Shown here piece after piece: positions 37,913 to 46,654 of a stretch of 64,000 bases of DNA. Below the pieces are notes generated by a model. The model had not been told where the DNA came from and did no database searches. It worked only from the letters and a program-made list of their open reading frames with translations. Origin of the DNA: Gemmatimonadales bacterium UBA2982 (GTDB taxonomy: Bacteria; Gemmatimonadota; Gemmatimonadetes; Longimicrobiales; Gaopeijiaceae); NCBI GenBank assembly GCA_002347035.1, contig DEAM01000005.1, forward strand, positions 216,108 to 280,107, given 5' to 3'. Position 1 is the first letter of the stretch. Each line of letters begins with the position of its first letter. The position numbers and the translations under genes were made by a program.

Positions 37913-38545
37913 CTATGCGTTCTGTGCGAGCTCACCAGCTCGCATAGCGCAGTTAAGGATCTTGTCGTAGTCAGCACACCTGCAGAGGTTGCCAGACAAC
38001 GCGTGGGCAGCTTCCGCCCGCGTCGGATTGGGGTTCTGCTCGATGAGCGCTGTCATGCTCATGATGAAACCTGGAGCGCAAAAGGCGCACTGGAATCCAC
38101 CTTCATCCATCACCGCCTGTTGCACGAGGCTCAGCTCACCTGTGTCCGGATCTTCAAGCCCCTCGACGGTAGTGACCTCACGGCCGCGCACTGAATGCGT
38201 CAGAATCGAACAACCGTATTGGTTCACTCCATCAATCAGGAGCGTGCAAGCTCCGCACTCTGCTCGGTCACACCCGAGCTTAGTGCCTGTAAGGTTGAGC
38301 TTGTAGCGGAGAGTCATGGCCAACGTCTCGTTGGGCAACACATCCACTCTACGCTGCTGTCCATTGACGTTGAGCGTAATCATACGCTCTGTCTGGCTCT
38401 GCACAGCGGCAGCACCCAGTACGCTCGTCCCGTTCAGCATGTAATTTGCTGACGCTACCGTAGCACCAGCCGCAACTACACCCTTAATGAAGGTTCTCCT
38501 AGAGTGCTTTTGCTCTAAAAGACCTACAGATTCCACTTCGCCCAT
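37913..38545 (-). CDS. Tat-exported [2Fe-2S] subunit of molybdenum hydroxylase (PaoA-like)
   Basis: A 210-residue iron-sulfur subunit. A twin-arginine signal (SRRTFIKGVVAAG, R16-R17) precedes two [2Fe-2S] domains. The plant-type ferredoxin domain has C92, C97, C100 and C112. The helical second domain has C153, C156, C188 and C190. The signal implies a folded periplasmic complex, like E. coli PaoABC or isoquinoline-type oxidoreductases. The ATG at 38545 is chosen over an upstream TTG (38584) because GGAGGAG precedes it by 7 bases. It is the first gene of the operon. Confidence 0.92.
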   Translation of the reverse strand: MGEVESVGLLEQKHSRRTFIKGVVAAGATVASANYMLNGTSVLGAAAVQSQTERMITLNVNGQQRRVDVLPNETLAMTLRYKLNLTGTKLGCDRAECGACTLLIDGVNQYGCSILTHSVRGREVTTVEGLEDPDTGELSLVQQAVMDEGGFQCAFCAPGFIMSMTALIEQNPNPTRAEAAHALSGNLCRCADYDKILNCAMRAGELAQNA

Positions 38546-38941
38546 CGAGCTGCTCCTCCGATAAAGGCACCTTGGATTGCCCAAGATAGGTGTGAATGGC
38601 CGTCTTGGCGAGACCTTTGATAGCGTTTAACCCGTAACACTACTCGTATGATTCTGTGCTCACACAACAACTGTTTCACCGAGCGTTATCGATATTCCCC
38701 ATCCGAACATCGGTTAAAACCCACTAGGTTTGATTGGGTATTCGGCCCGAGATGAAAACGCTCTAATACAAGACGTTTCCCGTGCTCACACATGACAGTA
38801 GCCTATGCGTCATTACCCTCAGTCTGGTCTATAAAGAAACGCTTTCGGTAAATCCCGCTTTAAACAGTTGAATCAGTACATATTACTAATGGTCAGCTGT
38901 ATAGCAGAAACCATAGCAGCTTGGGAGCGGGAGCAAGAAAG
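38546..38941. other. Promoter-containing gap upstream of the hydroxylase operon
   Basis: About 395 bases, AT-rich compared with the surrounding genes, between the PaoA-like start and the stop of the oxidase gene. It must contain the hydroxylase operon promoter and leader. No clear promoter boxes, tRNA, terminator stem or small ORF with a good start could be identified by eye. Confidence 0.5.
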
Positions 38942-40099
38942 TTACCTGGTGCGCATCCTCGAAAAGAGGTCAACATGTGCATCAACGATTCGGCGACGTG
39001 CTTCTTCGTCGACGTCCATACTCCAGTCCCCCTCCACAGACGTCCCTCCTAAAGCGATCCCATCACTTCGTGGCTGCATGTGTACGAAGCCACCCGCGGT
39101 CGGCATCGCACTTCCAAAAGTGGAGTAGCCGACCTCAGGTTGAGGCATGAGATGGGTCAACTGGCCCTTTACAGGCGTGATCTCATCGTCTCCGAAAAGT
39201 TCTCTAGACCCGAGTCCTGTGCAATTTACAACGACCAACTCTTCAAGCTCAGCTATATCTCGAAGGCTGTCGAATTTCCTGATAACAATTGTACCGCCGG
39301 CCATACGGACATCGCGCACAAGAGCGTCAAGATAGATGGAAGGCTCGATCCTCAGGGACGAGCGCCGGGTCACGTATGGCGTCGGGAAGGGATGTTCTCC
39401 AGGACCTAGGACAGTTGCTCCTGTTCTAAGGGTACCGGGAAGCAAGGGTGATCTCATGGGTACAGATACTGCTGCATCTCCTGGCCCTGAGCGGTTCAGA
39501 GAGTACCCCTCGAGCCAGGAGATTCCATACCCACGCCCGACTAAGAGTTGTAGATCCCTATAAGCGATTGTGGCCGCCTTACGAAACTGTTCATCCCATG
39601 CTGTTGTTCGGAGGTCTGCCTCGACGAGTCCCGAAGTGGGAGTCCAACTTGCGAGGGACATGTTTGACGTGGTATCCGGCGGCACCGACATAGCATAAAT
39701 CGTGACATCAAAACCCCTGCGCTGCAGCTGCCGAGCAGTCGTCAATCCGACCACTCCACAACCCAGGACGGCGGCACTTCGGCCTCCTTGCTCTAGTGCC
39801 ATATTCGCAGCGATTTCACCAGTACCCCAAGACAACGACATGCCCGAGCCACCGTGACCGTAATTCTGAATTACAGTCTTGTCATCAAGTTTACTAGTAC
39901 GAAGGACGAATCCTGAAGGACGGTAGGGTCTAAGGCCGACAGTCGTCCTAATCACACGGTCCCATGAGGCTCTGACCCGAACCAAGCGCCGGGTAGGGTC
40001 TAAGGCCGTTACCAGACCTGCCCGAGGCGTAGCACAACCTGCTAGACCCAAGCCGAGTAGCCCGAGGGCACTCCTCTTAATGAGCATCCGCCTGTCCAT
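38942..40099 (-). CDS. D-amino-acid-oxidase-like FAD enzyme with circularly permuted motif order
   Basis: A 385-residue FAD oxidoreductase with a lipoprotein-type signal (lipobox LAGC, C22) and a basic n-region with MDRR and IKR. The motif order is unusual. GLRPYRPS (55-62) and NYGHGGSGMSLSWG (79-92) normally close the C-terminus of D-amino-acid oxidase, but here they precede the dinucleotide-binding VLGCGVVGLTTARQL (111-125). The rest follows the oxidase order: SWTPTSG, YGISWLEGY, and VVNCTGLGSRELFGD through VKGQLTHL, ending near GGTSVEGDW. It probably oxidises an amino acid outside the inner membrane. It is divergent from the frc cassette. Confidence 0.82.
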   Translation of the reverse strand: MDRRMLIKRSALGLLGLGLAGCATPRAGLVTALDPTRRLVRVRASWDRVIRTTVGLRPYRPSGFVLRTSKLDDKTVIQNYGHGGSGMSLSWGTGEIAANMALEQGGRSAAVLGCGVVGLTTARQLQRRGFDVTIYAMSVPPDTTSNMSLASWTPTSGLVEADLRTTAWDEQFRKAATIAYRDLQLLVGRGYGISWLEGYSLNRSGPGDAAVSVPMRSPLLPGTLRTGATVLGPGEHPFPTPYVTRRSSLRIEPSIYLDALVRDVRMAGGTIVIRKFDSLRDIAELEELVVVNCTGLGSRELFGDDEITPVKGQLTHLMPQPEVGYSTFGSAMPTAGGFVHMQPRSDGIALGGTSVEGDWSMDVDEEARRRIVDAHVDLFSRMRTR

Positions 40100-40274
40100 G
40101 TGCCGCCTCAGGAAATGTTTAGTTTAAAGCTATAGGAGGGAGAAGAAGTCCTTTCGGTGACAAGTGACTCTTTTGCGCCAGCCATCTGACGTTGCGCAAG
40201 CCAAGCCGTATGGACAGCATATCTTCTCTTCTACAGAAAGCTATCTACGAACGTCCCAGCTGGAGAATGCCCCT

Positions 40275-41792
40275 ATGGCCGACATGGCCAGCCCTGACCC
40301 AACCCCCAGAACCGACGACTCGTTCGCTGATCTTGAACTCCCGGACCTGACATTTAAGGGGCTCACGAGCCACTTCGGCCCAGGCCTTATACTAATGATG
40401 ACCGGTATTGGGACGAGCCATCTCGTCACAGCACCCACTGCTGGAGGGCGATTCGCGTACGCGCTCCTCTGGTGCATTCCCGTGGCGTATATCTTCAAAT
40501 ATTACGGCTTTGAGATGGCCTTCCGGTTCACAAACGCAACCGGCAAGAGCATCATCGAAGCCTACAGTACCGCAAAGTGGAAATGGCCACTTTGGTACGT
40601 ACTGATAACAAGCGTCTTTCAATGTGCTCTGGGCCAAGCCGGTCGGCTGATCGCCGCGGCGGCAGTCCTCTACTACGTGTTCACTGAAACACTGGGTTTG
40701 CCTATATCGCTGACGGTGTACGGGCTGCTGCTAGGGGTCGTCTGTGTATTCATTCTTCTCAGAGGGAACTACAAAGCCGTAGAGGTCTCAACAAAAATCC
40801 TGGCTGCGATACTCGTGATCTCCACATTAGCCGTGTATTTCGCTGCACCAGCCCCACTCTCGGAAATGGGCAATTTCTTTATTTTTGAAATTCCCGACCC
40901 TGCCACCGGTGACAGTGGATCGTGGCTCATCATCGCGGCCTTTCTTGGTCTACTACCCACAGGAATTGACGTGTCACTGCAAGCATCCGAGTGGGGTAAG
41001 GCAAAGAAAAAAGGGATGAGCAAAATCCGGAGCCGACTTGAGGACGCGGGTCTGGCTAACCGCTTTGATCCCTTTGCTCCCAAGAGTGCGGATCTCGCAA
41101 TAGATACTTCGCGACTTCCAGATCACGCGCTCCAGTACTGCAGGCGTTGGTTCCAAATTGGGGAGTGGGATTTCCGCATTGGCCACGTTGTCTCATTCAT
41201 ACTCGCGACCATCTTCTTGTTGCTTGCCGCCGTGTGGATGTACCCGAGCGAAGTCGAAGGGCGGGCGGTTATGGGAGAGATCGCGACCATCTTCACTGAA
41301 AGTATTGGCCCTTGGATGATGGTAATCTTCATGCTCGGCGCTTTTGCAGCGACATTCTCAACTGCCTTCAACTATTTCGATGGTCGGCCGCGAATCGTAG
41401 GTGCATGCTGCCGTAATCTTTTCCCGGAAACCGCACGACTAAGCGGGCTCGACCCCGATGACCTGACTCACGAACACAGGCGTACCTGGTATTCCGAGTA
41501 CAACATCTATCGCGCTACGATGATCTACTCGCTCGTCAGCGCGTTACTGATCATTTGGGGCCTGGAGAGACCGGTACTGCTGGTCTTACTAGCCTCGGCC
41601 CTCGCCGCCTTCATTTCACCGGTACTATTCTATCTCAACTTGCACTACTGCTTGAGCGTCATCCCAAAATCGGATAAAGCCTTCTACCCATCACCATTTG
41701 CACGGTGGTTCGGATGGCTAAGCCTCGCTGTGTTTACCGGCTTAACGCTGGTCCTCATCTACTGGACCATATGGGTCCGCTACTTCGTCTGA
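40275..41792 (+). CDS. Divergent Nramp-fold transporter lacking the DPGN metal motif
   Basis: A membrane protein of 505 residues with about 11 hydrophobic helices. The TM1 region [20 protein letters not shown] resembles Nramp transporters, but the metal-binding DPGN is replaced by GTSH. At the TM6 position [10 protein letters not shown] replaces MPHN. A large soluble loop at about 245-300 carries charged residues. It probably transports something other than Mn2+/Fe2+. The ATG at 40275 has GGAGA eight bases upstream. An alternative GTG at 40164 adds 37 residues without membrane character. It is 19 bases upstream of frc, so transport of an organic acid such as oxalate is a testable inference. 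Confidence 0.75.
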   Translation: MADMASPDPTPRTDDSFADLELPDLTFKGLTSHFGPGLILMMTGIGTSHLVTAPTAGGRFAYALLWCIPVAYIFKYYGFEMAFRFTNATGKSIIEAYSTAKWKWPLWYVLITSVFQCALGQAGRLIAAAAVLYYVFTETLGLPISLTVYGLLLGVVCVFILLRGNYKAVEVSTKILAAILVISTLAVYFAAPAPLSEMGNFFIFEIPDPATGDSGSWLIIAAFLGLLPTGIDVSLQASEWGKAKKKGMSKIRSRLEDAGLANRFDPFAPKSADLAIDTSRLPDHALQYCRRWFQIGEWDFRIGHVVSFILATIFLLLAAVWMYPSEVEGRAVMGEIATIFTESIGPWMMVIFMLGAFAATFSTAFNYFDGRPRIVGACCRNLFPETARLSGLDPDDLTHEHRRTWYSEYNIYRATMIYSLVSALLIIWGLERPVLLVLLASALAAFISPVLFYLNLHYCLSVIPKSDKAFYPSPFARWFGWLSLAVFTGLTLVLIYWTIWVRYFV

Positions 41793-41811
41793 TAAAGCAC
41801 AAAGGATTACG

Positions 41812-43059
41812 ATGTCAAAAGCCCTCGACGGCGTAAAAATCATAGACATGACGCACGTTCAATCCGGACCCACCTGCACACAGATTCTCGCTTGGTTCGG
41901 AGCTGATGTTTTAAAGATCGAGAGACCTGGCGTAGGTGACCCTACCCGGTTTCAACTCCGAGATATACCAGACGTCGACAGTCTGTACTTTACAATGCTG
42001 AATGCTAACAAGCGCAGCATTACTCTGAACCCGAAGACTGAGGTCGGTAATCGAATCTTTGCGCGGTTAATCCAAGAATGTGACGTCCTTGTCGAGAATT
42101 TCGCACCAGGAGCAATCGACCGAATGGGCTTCACATGGGAGCGAATCCAGGAATTGAATCCTCGAATGATCTATGCATCGATCAATGGGTTTGGCCCCGG
42201 CCCGTACGAAGACTGTAAGGTCTATGAGAATGTGGCTCAGTGCACGGGCGGTGCAGCATCAACTACAGGACAAATTGATGGTGTCCCGAGTGTGACCGGC
42301 GCACAGATCGGAGACTCCGGCACGGGACTCCACCTGGCGACAGGCGTACTGGCTGCGCTTGTCCACCGATCGCATAGCAACAGAGGACAGCGTGTGACCT
42401 GTGCCATGCAGGACTCAGTATTGAACCTCTGTAGGGTGAAGCTACGTGACCAGCAGCGACTCGCCCACGGTCCGCTCAAAGAATACCCCCAGTACCCCGA
42501 TGGCGAGTTCGGTGAGGCGGTGCCAAGAGCTGGTAATGCTTCAGGAGGTGGGCACCCTGGCTGGATCGTGAAATGCCGAGGCTGGGAAAATGACCCTGAC
42601 GCGTACATCTACGTGATCGTACAGGCCCATGCATTCCCTAACCTCGCAGAGGCCATCGGCCACCCAGAATGGGTTGACGACCCGGAATGGAATACTCCTG
42701 AAGCTCGCCTCCCCAAACTCATGGAGATCTATGCCGAAATTGAGAAGTGGACTATGACCATGAACAAGATGGACGTCATGGACACCCTGAATCCCCTGAA
42801 TGTACCGTGCGGGCCCATCCTTTCGATGAAGGAAATTTCTACAGAGCCCGCCCTTCGAGCTTCTGGCACTATTGTGGAGGTAGATCACCCTGAGCGAGGC
42901 AAATACCTCACTGTCGGGAACCCAATCAAGCTTTCCGACTCAGATCCGGATGTCGCACGATCCCCTCTCTTAGGTGAACACACGGAGGAAATCCTCCGCG
43001 AAGTTGTTGGCTTGGACGATCTTGGTATTCAGGAGGCACGTGAGCAGGGTGCGATCTGA
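41812..43059 (+). CDS. frc: Formyl-CoA:oxalate CoA-transferase
   Basis: A class III CoA-transferase of 415 residues that closely follows Frc of Oxalobacter formigenes and E. coli YfdW. Q17 in THVQSGP and the catalytic Asp D168 in QIGDSGTG are in the expected positions. The strings [34 protein letters not shown] and [11 protein letters not shown] match the oxalate-specific family, the last being the glycine loop. It should convert oxalate to oxalyl-CoA. AAGGA precedes the ATG. The gene overlaps the PanE-like gene by one base (TGATG). No oxalyl-CoA decarboxylase is in the window. Confidence 0.92.
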   Translation: MSKALDGVKIIDMTHVQSGPTCTQILAWFGADVLKIERPGVGDPTRFQLRDIPDVDSLYFTMLNANKRSITLNPKTEVGNRIFARLIQECDVLVENFAPGAIDRMGFTWERIQELNPRMIYASINGFGPGPYEDCKVYENVAQCTGGAASTTGQIDGVPSVTGAQIGDSGTGLHLATGVLAALVHRSHSNRGQRVTCAMQDSVLNLCRVKLRDQQRLAHGPLKEYPQYPDGEFGEAVPRAGNASGGGHPGWIVKCRGWENDPDAYIYVIVQAHAFPNLAEAIGHPEWVDDPEWNTPEARLPKLMEIYAEIEKWTMTMNKMDVMDTLNPLNVPCGPILSMKEISTEPALRASGTIVEVDHPERGKYLTVGNPIKLSDSDPDVARSPLLGEHTEEILREVVGLDDLGIQEAREQGAI

Positions 43060-44126
43060 TGAGCAACCGTTATAGCATTCTTGTCATGGGGGCCTCGTAC
43101 GGCTCTTTGTTCGCCACTAAAGCTCTTCTAGCAGGCCACGATGCCACACTCGTATGCACGCCTGAAACTGCGGAACTCATTAACCGCGAAGGAACGATGG
43201 TGCGGTTTCCGATCCGAGGGCGTGAGACTCCGATCGATATTTACTCGAGCAACCTGGACCCCGAATTGCGGGCTACGGTGCCAGAAGACTCAAGCCCAGA
43301 AAACTTCGATCTAGTCGTTCTCGCTATGCAGGAGGCTCAGTACGGTGCGCCGGGAGTGCGTGAACTACTGAAACAAGTGGCGAAACAGAAAACGCCCTGT
43401 CTAGCGGTTATGAACATGCCCCCCCTTCCCTACCTCGAGCGGATCCCAAAACTCTCCGTAGAGCCGCTAAGGCAATGCTTCGTGGAGCCCAGCTTGTGGT
43501 CGGAGTTCGAACCCGGACTCGTCACACTAGCAAGCCCAGATCCTCAGGCCTATCGCCCGCCAGACGGACCCAAGAACCACCTACACGTTGGGCTTCCAAC
43601 CAACTTCAAAACTGCTCCATTTGAGAACGAAGAACACACGGAAATGCTGCGAGATCTTGAGGCAGACATTGCCGAAGTCAGATACGATCCTGGAGACGGC
43701 CTGCTAGAAGTTCCGGTCAAGCTACGTGTTTATGAATCTCTTTTCGTGCCACTGGCAAAGTGGCCTATGCTCATCTCAGGCAACTACCGTTGCATAAAGC
43801 TGGATGAGATGATCTCGATCAGGGACGCTGTGCACGGCGATTTAGACGCCTCGCGCGAAGCCTACTCTTGGGCAGAGCAGCTCTGCGTAGAACTAGGCGC
43901 TGCCGATACGGATCTAGTCCCATTTGAGAAGTACGCAAAAGCCGCTGAAGGACTAGGGAAGCCATCCTCAGCAGCACGCGCACTTTTCGGCGGTGCTGAA
44001 TACATCGAGCGCGTTGACTGCCTAATCCGACGGATCGCGTTACAGCAAGATCTCCGCTCAGATACTGTCGACGAAATCGTGCGACTCGTGGATGATCGTC
44101 TCGAAAAAAACCGTGCCGGTAATTAA
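43059..44126 (+). CDS. PanE-like reductase, candidate oxalyl-CoA reductase
   Basis: A 355-residue protein with a ketopantoate-reductase-type Rossmann N-terminus (ILVMGASYGSLFATKALLAGHDATLVC, NADPH-binding) and a helical C-terminal domain (SLFVPLAKWPMLISGNYRC). It is clearly diverged from housekeeping PanE. The start overlaps the frc stop by one base, implying coupled synthesis. In Methylobacterium extorquens a PanE-like protein has been reported as an oxalyl-CoA reductase (PanE2). The frc linkage makes the same role plausible here: oxalyl-CoA to glyoxylate. Other 2-oxo/acyl reductions remain possible. The family is supported; the substrate is inferred. Confidence 0.75.
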   Translation: MSNRYSILVMGASYGSLFATKALLAGHDATLVCTPETAELINREGTMVRFPIRGRETPIDIYSSNLDPELRATVPEDSSPENFDLVVLAMQEAQYGAPGVRELLKQVAKQKTPCLAVMNMPPLPYLERIPKLSVEPLRQCFVEPSLWSEFEPGLVTLASPDPQAYRPPDGPKNHLHVGLPTNFKTAPFENEEHTEMLRDLEADIAEVRYDPGDGLLEVPVKLRVYESLFVPLAKWPMLISGNYRCIKLDEMISIRDAVHGDLDASREAYSWAEQLCVELGAADTDLVPFEKYAKAAEGLGKPSSAARALFGGAEYIERVDCLIRRIALQQDLRSDTVDEIVRLVDDRLEKNRAGN

Positions 44127-44187
44127 GGCTCCTGCCAGGACAAGAGCATTAAGCCCACTTGAACTGACGTAATACGGACTGACAACA

Positions 44188-44514
44188 ATGGAACATCCGC
44201 AAGCTATCCGTCCTCTAGAGCACGCTGTTTTCGGTATGGAAAAGATGGGCAAGAGTACCATTTTCCAGTCGGAGCGAATGCTGGTAGGGCTAAATGCCTT
44301 TGAACCTGGTCAAGCTCACCATCTCCACACTCATGAGGGAATGGACAAGGTTTACCACGTGCTTGAGGGACGTGGTCAGTTCATGCTAGATGATGTCGAG
44401 GTTGAAATGGAGGGCGGAATGATGCTCGTGGCCCCTGAAGGTGTTGCACACGGAATCCGAAATACGGGTGATGAACGCCTGGTGGTCCTGGCAATCCTAG
44501 CGCCGTCTCCCTGA
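44188..44514 (+). CDS. Single-domain cupin
   Basis: A small cytoplasmic cupin of 108 residues. Motif 1 is GQAHHLHTHEGMDKVYHVLEG (metal-binding His pair; Asp in place of the usual Glu). Motif 2 is PEGVAHGIRNTG, supplying the third His. Such proteins bind a metal and a small acid, or act as isomerases, dioxygenases or sensors. It lies 61 bases after the PanE-like gene on the same strand and probably belongs to the frc cassette. A role in binding or degrading a small carboxylate is an inference. Confidence 0.85.
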   Translation: MEHPQAIRPLEHAVFGMEKMGKSTIFQSERMLVGLNAFEPGQAHHLHTHEGMDKVYHVLEGRGQFMLDDVEVEMEGGMMLVAPEGVAHGIRNTGDERLVVLAILAPSP

Positions 44515-44573
44515 TCATCTCTGATTTCTTCATACCTATTCTCGGTGTCATCTGACTGATGAGAAGCCGCGGC

Positions 44574-46520
44574 TCAAACTGAGTCCTGACCAACCAGCTC
44601 ATCGAGCTTCTTCTCAACGTCTTCCCACTCTTCTAGAAGCCCCTGAATGTCAGCGAGCAGGCCGATCCGCTCCTTTTCTAGACGAGACACCTCAGCGTCC
44701 TTTGTCCGCTTGAAGTATTCCGGTTCACAGAAGAGGTCGTCGATCTCTGCGATGCGTGTCTCTCCAACCTCAATCGCTCTAGTAAGCTTTTCTCTTTGTC
44801 GCTCAAGTCGTTTTATATCCGGCCCCTCACCCGCAGTAACTTGTGCACGAGACTTCTGGCCCGACTTCCCCTGCCTCTTTCGTTTCTCCTTCCGTGCTTT
44901 CAGGACCACGGTGTCTACATCTAGGTGGTCATCACCCGACTGGCGGACATACTCCTCGTAAGTGCCGGGATAGTCCTTAACGTACTCGGATGTAATTTCC
45001 ACAATCCGAGTTGCGAGTTGGCTTACAAACCATCGGTCGTGCGAGACAAGGACCAACGTCCCCTGAAAGACCTTAAGCTCTTCGACAAGTGCTTCTATTG
45101 ATTCCATGTCCAAGTGGTTCGTAGGCTCGTCAAGTACAAGTACGTTAGGCTCTTCCAGCGACAACCGGCTGAAAATCAGACGTGCAACCTCCCCTCCGGA
45201 TAGTGCACTCAGCCTCTTCTTGCCATCATCCCCAGAAAAGAGCATCAACCCCATCTGACCTCGCACGAAACCCCGATCACGTCCGGGACAGAAAGTCCAC
45301 AGCCAATTCTCTGCGGTCTGCCGCTCCTCGCCGAGTTGTGTGCGGTGGTCCTGTGCAAAGTACCCTACTTGGGTCTCGTACCCCCAAGTAATTTCACCTG
45401 CATCAGCCTCCGTATCTCCCATCGCAATCTGAAGCAACGTGGATTTGCCGATCCCGTTTGGCCCCATGATAGCTATGCGATCTCCTCTCTCGACCAGGAG
45501 ATCGATGCCACGGAGTACGGAATTATCCCCGAATGCTTTATGCACATTCTTGATCTTAAGAACCTCGCGGCCACTAGACCGGCGGGGCTCAAAACGGAAC
45601 GTAGGATACCTACGAGAGCTTCCTGGAAGCGCTTCTAACTCACCAGCCTTCTTTTCGATTAGGCGCAACTTACTCTGAGCCTGGCGAGCCTTGCTCGCCT
45701 TCGCACGAAAACGGTCCACGAAAGTCTGATGCTGCGCAATTTCTCGTGCTCGGGTCTCGATCTGCTTCTCACGGCGAGTACGCTCGGTCGATTTAGCCTC
45801 TAAGAATTGGCTGTAATTTCCCCGGTACCCAAGAACTGTTTGATAGTCGACGTCCAGGATATTGGTGGAAACATTGTCTAGGAATCGATGGTCATGCGAG
45901 ATCACCACCACCGGCCCAGAAAAATCCGTTAAGAACTTCTCCAACCAGCGGATCGAAAGGATGTCCAGGTGGTTGGTTGGCTCATCTAGGAGGAGAACGT
46001 CGGGCGAAGCTGCAAGTGCCTGTGCAAGAAGAACCCGGAGCTTGAACCCTCCAGAAAGTGTGGAGAGTGGCTGCCCATGAAGATCCTCAGGTAACCCTAG
46101 CCCTTCGAGTACGGTCGCCGCTCGCACTTCTGCTGCATAGCCGTCGTAGCGCTGGACTGTGTCTTCGAGCTCTGAAAAGCGGTCCTCGTCGAAGGACTCC
46201 TCGGCTCTGGCAAGTAGCTGCTCCTTCTCTTGCATAGCATCCCACAACTCGCGATTACCCATCAGTGCCACGCTAAGAATCTGTTGGTCCTCAAACAGGT
46301 AGTGGTCTTGCTTAAGGATCCCAATGCTTGCGTCCTTGGGAATGGAGACACTTCCACTACTCGCCTCCTCGCTACCACTAAGAATGTTCAGAAGCGTAGT
46401 CTTCCCAGAACCGTTAGCACCCACAAGGCCACAACGGTCGCCGTTGTTTAACTGAAACGAGGCGGCCTCGAACAAGGTCCGGTCACCAAAGCTTTTCGCG
46501 AGATTAGATACCGAAATCAT
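44574..46520 (-). CDS. ABC-F family ATPase (translation factor type)
   Basis: A 648-residue soluble protein with two ABC domains. Walker A GANGSGKTT (about 35-43) and GPNGIGKST (about 353-361) and two LSGG signatures are visible. Both Walker B/D-loops are of the LLLDEPTNHLD type. There is a charged inter-domain linker (about 240-320), and a C-terminal coiled coil (about 560-645) like that of Uup/YdiF proteins. ABC-F proteins act on the ribosome rather than as transporters. The exact subfamily, and whether it confers antibiotic protection, cannot be settled from sequence. It converges with the cupin gene. Confidence 0.93.
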   Translation of the reverse strand: MISVSNLAKSFGDRTLFEAASFQLNNGDRCGLVGANGSGKTTLLNILSGSEEASSGSVSIPKDASIGILKQDHYLFEDQQILSVALMGNRELWDAMQEKEQLLARAEESFDEDRFSELEDTVQRYDGYAAEVRAATVLEGLGLPEDLHGQPLSTLSGGFKLRVLLAQALAASPDVLLLDEPTNHLDILSIRWLEKFLTDFSGPVVVISHDHRFLDNVSTNILDVDYQTVLGYRGNYSQFLEAKSTERTRREKQIETRAREIAQHQTFVDRFRAKASKARQAQSKLRLIEKKAGELEALPGSSRRYPTFRFEPRRSSGREVLKIKNVHKAFGDNSVLRGIDLLVERGDRIAIMGPNGIGKSTLLQIAMGDTEADAGEITWGYETQVGYFAQDHRTQLGEERQTAENWLWTFCPGRDRGFVRGQMGLMLFSGDDGKKRLSALSGGEVARLIFSRLSLEEPNVLVLDEPTNHLDMESIEALVEELKVFQGTLVLVSHDRWFVSQLATRIVEITSEYVKDYPGTYEEYVRQSGDDHLDVDTVVLKARKEKRKRQGKSGQKSRAQVTAGEGPDIKRLERQREKLTRAIEVGETRIAEIDDLFCEPEYFKRTKDAEVSRLEKERIGLLADIQGLLEEWEDVEKKLDELVGQDSV

Positions 46521-46654
46521 GGATGCAAATGTGAACTGCCTCGAGTGTCATAGGAACCGCCACCCGAGCACTAAGTCGTCGCGAGCGTCCCAGCCTTATC
46601 GTACATTGGCTATCAGGTTGTTGTGGAGTAGCACCTGCCGTGGAGGATAGATCT

